Shown: positions 58,999 through 64,000 of the stretch, piece by piece | Layout of the letters: the number at the start of each line of letters is the position of its first letter | Numbering within the stretch: position 1 is the stretch's first letter | Source: Aminicella lysinilytica | GTDB lineage: Bacteria; Bacillota; Clostridia; Peptostreptococcales; Anaerovoracaceae | Length of the DNA stretch: 64,000 nucleotides | Direction: 5' to 3' | Assembly: GCF_004362975.1 (NCBI RefSeq) | Contig: NZ_SNXO01000007.1 | Span: 1 to 64,000 of the forward strand | The notes under the pieces: generated by a model | Database searches by the model: none | What the model was told of the DNA's origin: nothing | Seen by the model: the letters and a program-made list of their open reading frames with translations, nothing else | Translations under genes and position numbers: made by a program

Positions 58999-59803
58999 TT
59001 ACTTCAGTTTTTCGATTTCGTCTTTGCTAAGGCCTGTTATTTCTGAAATCAGCGGTATTTCGAAGCCTTTAGCCATCATTGCAAGTGCAGTGCTTTTCTT
59101 TCCATTTAACTTCCCTTCGGAGAATCCTGCATCTTTGCCTTCGGAGAATCCTGCTCTATACCGTTCATTTATCTTATCTTCTAACGTATGCAAAACCTTC
59201 CTCCTCTCCACTGTGTTCAGTCTTCCTGGTACATGTTGCATTTAAGATTATTGTACAGGTTTCGTCCCCAAGTTTCAAGTCCGTTTTATTCTTACATAGC
59301 ATTTCAAACTGATATACAGGCATATCTTCACCAAAAAGATCAAATGTGCAGATGAATATCACATACGACGGTTTAAGGTGGTTATATCCTTCACCTTTAT
59401 GTAGCATAGCTACATCGACTGCGCTATGGTAATACCTGCTTCTCTTTGGAAGATCTATATCATAGCCGCATTGCATCTCAATATCATACCACTCATTATC
59501 ATCGATCATAAATACATCCAGACGTATGCCCTTCGCAGATATGCCGTTTTCTATTACATACTGAGTAGTAATATCAAACAGTTTGTTTTTGTCGGCAACA
59601 GGCATCACGTCTTCATCGTCCTCGTTGATCAGTCGTATTTCCCCGATTTTCTTATCCGGAAATATTCTCTCAAGCAATTGCCTGCTTATTTCCGGATCCT
59701 GCATGACAAGGTTAAAGACGATGTCATTAGTTATTGGAAACTCGATGATGTTGTCTTCAGACGCTGTCCCCTGAGATTTACTGATTACTTTCTCTTCTTT
59801 CAT
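58999..59803 (-). pseudogene. Broken Rpn/PD-(D/E)XK nuclease-family transposase
   Basis: N-terminal part (59174-59803) has ITNDIVFNLVMQDPEISRQL, RLDVFMIDDNEWYDIEMQCG (PD-(D/E)XK-type catalytic core, D..EMQ) and YVIFICTFDLFG, typical of Rpn recombination-promoting nucleases. The frame ends early in NATCTRKT.., and the usual following segment is missing. A different frame (58999-59241) resumes with the normal C-terminus (GFSEGKDAGFSEGKLNGKK ... LSKDEIEKLK). About 50-70 codons appear deleted at the junction near 59175-59240. AAAGGAAAG precedes the ATG. Confidence 0.75.
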
Positions 59804-59842
59804 TTTTTGCTTTCCTTTCCTTCTTACATTTTATGGTTTTAT

Positions 59843-59860
59843 GTAATGTATATACATTAC
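59843..59860. repeat. 18-bp perfect palindrome upstream of Rpn remnant
   Basis: GTAATGTATATACATTAC, about 40 bp before the start of the nuclease pseudogene on the minus strand. It overlaps a possible -10 (TATACA), so it could be an operator. Confidence 0.75.
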
Positions 59861-59914
59861 TACCATTGTATGGGGAAAGCAAGTTCTATATTTAGAACGA
59901 TGATGAAATAGGCC

Positions 59915-60147
59915 CGCAAGAATCGGCCTGAAATTATTGCCATTGTGGCATTATCCTATTTTAGAAATCAATTGAACGCAAGAATCGACCTCATAATTGG
60001 ACTGATGTGGCGGATATCAGATTGCCACTCAGGATCCGTGCAAGAATCAATTAAGTAATTGATTCATTGTGACGTGTGCCGGCCTCTAAACCAGTGTTTC
60101 CAATGGTTACGTGCCACATTGCTTATGGAATTTCCCTGATTCTTGCG
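59915..60147. repeat. Second phased array: four 36-bp units, 62-bp period
   Basis: Units 59915-59950, 59977-60012 and 60039-60074 are direct copies spaced exactly 62 bp (conserved GCAAGAATC at 59916, 59978, 60040 and TGTG(G/A)C at 59944, 60006, 60068). A fourth, inverted copy is 60112-60147 (GCCACA ... GATTCTTGC). Best unit is CGCAAGAATC-N16-TGATGTGGCG. Cores differ. Linkers between the direct units are 26 bp, as in the array at 29015-29369. Confidence 0.88.
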
Positions 60148-60213
60148 CGAGCCGGATCAGCGGGCTCCAAACCAACGCGGGCCTGGTCGGTGCCCGGCTT
60201 CTCAAACCTTTAC

Positions 60214-60894
60214 TTACCCTTCCAGATATTTTTTCGTGAAGGTGCAGGTGGCGAAGCATTTTCCGCAGAGATCCTGCTTGATGCCCGTCTCACGGAACAT
60301 GATCTCAAGCTGTTTTTCATAGCACCTGTCAACATCTACTAATTCCCGCCTCTTCATTCCAGCTCTCCAAAGGGTCCCTTGCAGGGCCTTAGCCGGGCAA
60401 TTCATGACACACAATTTACATAGGCCGCACTTTGATTCTATTATAGGATCATTACATTCCAAAGGCGCATCGGTCAGCAATGATGAAAGTCTCACGGCAG
60501 AGCCATATCTTTCAGTCACCAGTAGACAGTTCTTGCCTATCCATCCCAAGCCTGCCCTCGCGGCAACAGTCTTGTGAGGTAACCTTGATATATGTCCATC
60601 TTCGATCCGGACGCGATCCCTGGTCTGAGCGAAAGCATTATACCCTTTGTTCCTTAAGAATTCCTCTCCGGCAGTGACGATCTCGTCCAACTGACTGTTC
60701 ATGGAATAATACATGTCGTAGTATTCTTTAGTCGGTGCTGTCTGCAGATCGCGTGCAATATGCTTTGGTACAGGCATGGCAACCGCCACTCCGCAAGAAT
60801 AGTCACAGGCGGCAACACCCTTCATGTTGCCAACGCCGACCAGCGCTGCACCCTTTTGATATAATATATCTTTCAATTCATCAGTTAACGTCAT
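60214..60894 (-). CDS. QueG-like 4Fe-4S protein
   Basis: 226 residues resembling short epoxyqueuosine-reductase-like proteins of Clostridia. N-terminal half: KGAALVGVGNMKGVAACDY; middle: ARAGLGWIGKNCLLVTERYG (cobalamin/substrate region of QueG). C-terminal cluster motifs are CGLCKLCVMNCPAKAL and CGKCFATCTFTKKYL. It is much shorter than true QueG (about 350-380) and lacks the HEAT domain, so tRNA modification is uncertain; a different reductase role is possible. GGAG lies seven bases before the ATG. Confidence 0.75.
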   Translation of the reverse strand: MTLTDELKDILYQKGAALVGVGNMKGVAACDYSCGVAVAMPVPKHIARDLQTAPTKEYYDMYYSMNSQLDEIVTAGEEFLRNKGYNAFAQTRDRVRIEDGHISRLPHKTVAARAGLGWIGKNCLLVTERYGSAVRLSSLLTDAPLECNDPIIESKCGLCKLCVMNCPAKALQGTLWRAGMKRRELVDVDRCYEKQLEIMFRETGIKQDLCGKCFATCTFTKKYLEG

Positions 60895-60898
60895 ATAT

Positions 60899-61234
60899 CT
60901 ACTCCTTTACCTGCTTTGAATCGCCCTGTAATAGTTCGCGCCAATTTCTTTTATTATGAAGAATTCGTATAATAATTATTGATTCAGCATCTATCCTGAA
61001 AAAGATGACGAAATTCCCTGCTATTATAAACCTGATGCCCTGCGCATCGATATCTTCATCTAGTACTTTCCTTCCTCTCTCAGGCATTTCAGATAATGAC
61101 ATCACAGCCCTTTCTATAATATCAATTGTATCCCTGGCAGCTTTCTTGTTTTTCAAGACATTAGAAATATAAGTTCTTATTTGCATAATATCATCCTTGG
61201 CAGGGGATGCAAAGGATATGGAGCATTTACCCAT
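60899..61234 (-). CDS. RelE/ParE-type toxin
   Basis: 111 residues from ATG 61234 (GGAAGG eight bases upstream); the longer frame runs into the antitoxin. Typical RelE/ParE sequence: SISFASPAKDDIMQIRTYIS, LSEMPERGRKV, FIIAGNFVIFFRIDAESIII, RILHNKRNW. Expected to inhibit translation (RelE-type) or gyrase (ParE-type). It starts one base after the antitoxin stop. The TA pair lies next to an AgrC/LytTR system. Confidence 0.88.
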   Translation of the reverse strand: MGKCSISFASPAKDDIMQIRTYISNVLKNKKAARDTIDIIERAVMSLSEMPERGRKVLDEDIDAQGIRFIIAGNFVIFFRIDAESIIIIRILHNKRNWRELLQGDSKQVKE

Positions 61235-61235
61235 A

Positions 61236-61493
61236 CTACAATCCTTCCTTTGCTGCATCAAATACTTCCTTCGCCGAATACAAATCGCCCTTATCTGCTG
61301 CTTCAATACCTTCATTGAGTTTGGAAACAAGTTCCGCCCTGCCTGACAATAATTCATAAGCCTCAATGCTCATCACAACCAAGTCACCTTTTCCATTTTT
61401 AGTAATATAGATTGGTTCACCATAATCATGACAAAAACTCGAGATCTCATTATATTTATTTCTTATATCTGTGCTAGGTCTTATCTTAGGCAT
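61236..61493 (-). CDS. Phd/YefM-type antitoxin
   Basis: 85 residues from ATG 61493 with GGAGGGGG just before it. N-terminal DNA-binding domain (MPKIRPSTDIRNKYNEISSF), the PIYITKNGKGDLVVMSIEAY strand of the Phd fold, and an acidic helical toxin-binding tail (LNEGIEAADKGDLYSAKEVF). It autoregulates through the palindrome at 61511-61539. Confidence 0.9.
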   Translation of the reverse strand: MPKIRPSTDIRNKYNEISSFCHDYGEPIYITKNGKGDLVVMSIEAYELLSGRAELVSKLNEGIEAADKGDLYSAKEVFDAAKEGL

Positions 61494-61510
61494 ATTCCCC
61501 CTCCATTTAT

Positions 61511-61539
61511 CTATCGTTATTATATCATAATAGTGATAG
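61511..61539 (-). promoter_or_regulatory. Palindromic operator/promoter of the toxin-antitoxin pair
   Basis: 29-bp dyad CTATC-GT-TATTAT ... ATAATA-GT-GATAG. On the minus strand it contains an extended -10 (TGA-TATAAT), with a possible -35 TTCCAA 16 bp upstream. Binding of the antitoxin-toxin complex here would block its own promoter. Confidence 0.75.
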
Positions 61540-61626
61540 CTTGGAAAGAGAGCATTCCAATTCTTGATAGTTTCTATAAGTTGTAATATACTAATCATAG
61601 ATACTATTATGAAAGGCGGTAACCCG

Positions 61627-62331
61627 GTGAAGATAGCTATTTGCGATGACAATTCCATTATGCGTGAGGAGCTTCGCGTCCTGCTGGAAGAATACTACAA
61701 AAGTCTGGATGTAGTCATAGAGCAATTCGCCTCAGGCGAGGACATCTGTCAAACTGTTTCTTCGCAGCCGGACAGGTTCGACTGCATCTTCATGGATATT
61801 GAAATGTCTGGGATAGACGGGCTGACGGCAGCTAAACAGATCAGGACTTTTAACAAAAATGTCCCTGTGATTTTTCTGACCAGCTACAGGGAATTTGCGG
61901 CTGATGGTTACGAGGTCAACGCCTTCAGGTACCTGACCAAGCCAGTCAATGAAGATAAACTTATCGAGGCTTTGGACAAGTTGAAAGCAAAAGGTTCCAG
62001 CGAAGGCAAAGTCATAGTTTCCGATGGTAAGAAAGAGGTCATTCTTTCCTACGAAGATATTATCTATATCAAAAGCGAAAATGTCTATTTGCGTTTGTTC
62101 ACTCTAAAGGGCAGCTTCCTGGTACGCCGCAAACTCAAGGATCAGATCACTGAACTACCGGCTATGTACTTCATGCAGGTCCATCGTAGTTATGTTATCA
62201 ATCTGAATCACGTATCAGCCTTCGATGGCAGGAATGTCACAATGGATCAGGGACACCTGATACCAGTCAGCGACAAATGGAAAAGTGAACTGCCTATACG
62301 GCTTGCAGCATATCTGCGGGAGATGAAATAA
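61627..62331 (+). CDS. LytTR-family response regulator
   Basis: 234 residues from GTG 61627 (AAAGGCGG upstream). Receiver domain about 1-120 (KIAICDDNSIMREELRVLL, phosphoacceptor in CIFMDIEMSG, FLTSYRE, YLTKPV). LytTR DNA-binding domain about 130-232 (YIKSENVYLRLFT, FMQVHRSYVINLNHVSAF). AgrA/ComE-like partner of the downstream kinase; the stop and next start overlap (TAATG). No peptide pheromone precursor gene is recognisable in this window. Confidence 0.93.
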   Translation: MKIAICDDNSIMREELRVLLEEYYKSLDVVIEQFASGEDICQTVSSQPDRFDCIFMDIEMSGIDGLTAAKQIRTFNKNVPVIFLTSYREFAADGYEVNAFRYLTKPVNEDKLIEALDKLKAKGSSEGKVIVSDGKKEVILSYEDIIYIKSENVYLRLFTLKGSFLVRRKLKDQITELPAMYFMQVHRSYVINLNHVSAFDGRNVTMDQGHLIPVSDKWKSELPIRLAAYLREMK

Positions 62332-63662
62332 TGATGGGCTTATTAAACATACTATATAATGCTCTCGCCAGCATAGAATGTCTGATCCTTCTGGTTCTGA
62401 TATCTCACTACATATTTCTGGAGCCGAGCTATAGGAATAAGAACTCTTGGATAAAGCTCGGCGTTTTTCACGTGGTTATCTTCACCATTCTGGTCTTTGC
62501 CTCGGAGCCAGCTAACGATCTGCCGAACTTAACAGGATTTCCGACCTTCGCCCTTTACAGTTTCACCTGCAGAAGCAAAAAACGCATACTGGGTTTCTTC
62601 AGAGTTATACCTATACTGGGAACCATGCTCTCTCTGTTATTTATAGTTGAAGCATTCTCATATGCTCTGACTTCTAATTCATTGTCCGAATCCAGGTCCC
62701 TGTCTTTCATACTGGACGCAGTTCTTTGGATAGTCCTGGTCATTTTCTTTCTCAAAGGGAAAAACTGGCGCAGGCAATTCGAGGAGGAAATAGTGTATAT
62801 GCCTGACAAGAACTGGGAGAAATACGTTCTCAATGGCGCCGGGGTTTTCCTGCTCATGCTCAGCCTGCTACTTGTAAGTCTTGAAGAATCATCAATAAAA
62901 GAGTTCTATGTCAGGTTGATTATTTTGTCCGGCGGAATAAGTATGATACTGCTTCTGATTGCTATGGCCGCCATGGTGAAACAATGGAGAAAGAAAAATT
63001 ACTATATGTACACGGCCGAAGCAAACCAGCGCTTCCTGAAAATGGAACTAGAACACTTCCGCAATTACCAACAGATGGAAAGCGAGACCCGCCGGATGCG
63101 CCACGACATGAAAAATCACATTTTGTGCATGGAAACCCTTGCTGACAAAGATGACTACGCCGGCCTGAAAAAGTACATAGACAGTCTGGGGCAAAATATG
63201 CAAGCCCTAGACAAGGGCATTCAAACCGGCGATCCCATGGCAGACGCTATCTGCAGCGAGAAATCTCACATAGCCGCGAAGTCTGGAATCTCCATAAATG
63301 TACAGGGCAAACTGTCCGCAGATATCCCAATGGAGCCCACTGACCTGTGCGCAATTTTCGCTAATGCCTTGGATAACGCCATATATTATCTGTCGAGCAG
63401 CAACTCAGCCCTTGAAAAGAAAATCAGCATAAACATTTCATCCCAAGGCTCTATGGAACTCATCACCTTTGAAAATCCGGTAGCTAATGGTTCCCTGATT
63501 CCCGCGGCCGGAGAGACAACCAAGAAAGAAAAGTCGAGCCATGGTTTCGGCACTGTCAATATGATAGAAGCCGTCAGGCGTTACAACGGCACACTGACAA
63601 GGAACGTAGTTCCCGTAGGCTCCGGCTCGGTGTTCCGCCTTGAAATCATTATTTTCGGTTGA
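62331..63662 (+). CDS. AgrC-type sensor histidine kinase (GHKL)
   Basis: 443 residues. About six to seven N-terminal membrane helices (5-220) form a sensor. The dimerisation helix has the phosphorylated His in MRHDMKNHI (about residue 262). The GHKL ATPase has N-box ANALDNAIYYL and G-box SSHGFGTVNM. HPK10-like kinases of this kind usually sense peptides. It is translationally coupled to the response regulator. A membrane protein follows downstream. Confidence 0.92.
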   Translation: MMGLLNILYNALASIECLILLVLISHYIFLEPSYRNKNSWIKLGVFHVVIFTILVFASEPANDLPNLTGFPTFALYSFTCRSKKRILGFFRVIPILGTMLSLLFIVEAFSYALTSNSLSESRSLSFILDAVLWIVLVIFFLKGKNWRRQFEEEIVYMPDKNWEKYVLNGAGVFLLMLSLLLVSLEESSIKEFYVRLIILSGGISMILLLIAMAAMVKQWRKKNYYMYTAEANQRFLKMELEHFRNYQQMESETRRMRHDMKNHILCMETLADKDDYAGLKKYIDSLGQNMQALDKGIQTGDPMADAICSEKSHIAAKSGISINVQGKLSADIPMEPTDLCAIFANALDNAIYYLSSSNSALEKKISINISSQGSMELITFENPVANGSLIPAAGETTKKEKSSHGFGTVNMIEAVRRYNGTLTRNVVPVGSGSVFRLEIIIFG

Positions 63663-63715
63663 TCCACAACAAAATTCGACAGTTTCGCAACATTATCTAC
63701 ACAAACCTGACAAAA

Positions 63716-63753
63716 CCCCTTAGTATGTAACCGTAAGGAACATACGAAAGGGG
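63716..63753 (+). promoter_or_regulatory. Hairpin covering the next ribosome binding site
   Basis: CCCCTT (63716-63721) / AAGGGG (63748-63753) with inner TATGT (63724-63728) / ACATA (63740-63744). The right arm is the ribosome binding site of the next gene and is followed by TTTTATAT. It could act as a terminator or hide the site. Confidence 0.6.
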
Positions 63754-63761
63754 TTTTATAT

Positions 63762-64000
63762 ATGAACGAAACTTTAAACGAAAAGAAAGAACTTAAGAGA
63801 ACCGTAAATTTCATGAGCCTATCAGTGATTTTCTACAATCTGATCATGATAAGTGTAATAATGACGCAGGCGATTATTGAATCTGTCAAATTGCTTAAGA
63901 ATGATCCAAACGCCTCGGAAGCTGTGTTTGACAATTTGCAGAAGGAGTTCATCAATTCCGGCACATCGTCCATCATCGGCGTCGGTGCAGGTTTGCTTCT
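63762..64000 (+). CDS. Membrane protein, 3' end outside the window
   Basis: ATG 63762 with AAAGGGG eight bases upstream; 79 codons are visible. The N-terminus is charged (MNETLNEKKELKRTV), then a hydrophobic helix (FMSLSVIFYNLIMISVIMTQ), an acidic loop and the start of a second helix. Context (AgrC/LytTR) suggests a CPBP-type protease or exporter, but the visible part does not identify it. Confidence 0.7.
   Translation, partial: MNETLNEKKELKRTVNFMSLSVIFYNLIMISVIMTQAIIESVKLLKNDPNASEAVFDNLQKEFINSGTSSIIGVGAGLL

Larger units (their letters stand above)
59804..60213. other. Gene-free region with palindrome and repeat array
   Basis: 410 bp without an ORF I believe. It holds the 18-bp palindrome at 59843-59860, the phased array at 59916-60146, and a GC-rich imperfect hairpin (about 60150-60205, arms around AGCCGG / CCGGCT). 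Confidence 0.6.

Noticed and set aside
59915-60147. CRISPR array
   Set aside because: Same argument: only GCAAGAATC and TGTGGC are conserved, the units are not identical repeats, and one unit is inverted.
61564-61626. Longer LytTR regulator starting at 61564
   Set aside because: Extra hydrophobic residues precede the conserved KIAICDD receiver start; GTG 61627 has the ribosome binding site.

Overview
The window reads as a chromosomal segment of a strictly anaerobic, low-to-mid G+C Gram-positive bacterium of the class Clostridia (roughly 50% G+C by eye). The evidence is a four-subunit 2-oxoacid:ferredoxin oxidoreductase under a T-box, FabK instead of FabI, an AgrC/LytTR-type two-component pair, YitT, an S4-domain YlmH-like protein, a yybP-ykoY riboswitch and strong GGAGG ribosome binding sites. 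I cannot assign genus; an Anaerovoracaceae/Family XIII-like lineage is only a guess.

Layout: (1) 213-7659, minus strand: nucleoside salvage (pdp, deoB), a metallophosphoesterase, rmuC, an acidic unknown protein, metY and a B3/B4 protein. (2) 7829-11510, plus strand: a two-headed HTH regulator flanked by a perfect 20-bp inverted repeat, then a YibE/YibF membrane pair. (3) 11500-20179, minus strand: a complete DAHP-to-Phe/Tyr operon (DAHP synthase, tyrA, aroA, aroC, prephenate dehydratase, a chorismate mutase-ACT paralogue, an aroE-aroK fusion, aroQ), preceded by a Tyr/Phe-rich leader peptide with terminator, plus a second unregulated DAHP synthase. (4) 20382-28404: acyl-CoA ligase, an IS3 element beside a truncated ATPase, a YlmH-like gene with a leaderless-type promoter, and a Ca/Mn P-type ATPase behind a manganese riboswitch. 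(5) 28405-39747: a MarR regulator, a repeat-filled 0.75-kb intergenic region, and a 12-gene fatty acid synthesis operon from acpP to fabZ with a palindromic operator. (6) 39821-46666: MerR/MATE pair, por operon under an Ile-type T-box, GNAT-flavodoxin fusion. (7) 46689-63662: secreted FnIII protein, YhhN, a MarR/MFS efflux locus with twin operators, GGDEF, YitT, ABC exporter, orphan pseudopilin, two pseudogenes, TSCPD and flavin proteins, a QueG-like protein, a toxin-antitoxin pair and an AgrC/LytTR pair.

How it works together: the aro operon supplies chorismate, Phe and Tyr, and its leader can sense charged Tyr/Phe tRNA through translation. The Ile T-box on the por operon suggests that this oxidoreductase works biosynthetically in isoleucine formation rather than as generic pyruvate oxidase. 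The fatty acid operon encodes everything from acetyl-CoA carboxylase to elongation.

The least explained signals are two intergenic arrays (29015-29369 and 59916-60146). Both are built of 36-bp units with inverted-repeat-like ends and mostly variable cores, spaced by 26-bp linkers into an exact 62-bp (2 x 31) period. They have the same geometry but different end sequences and lie about 31 kb apart.
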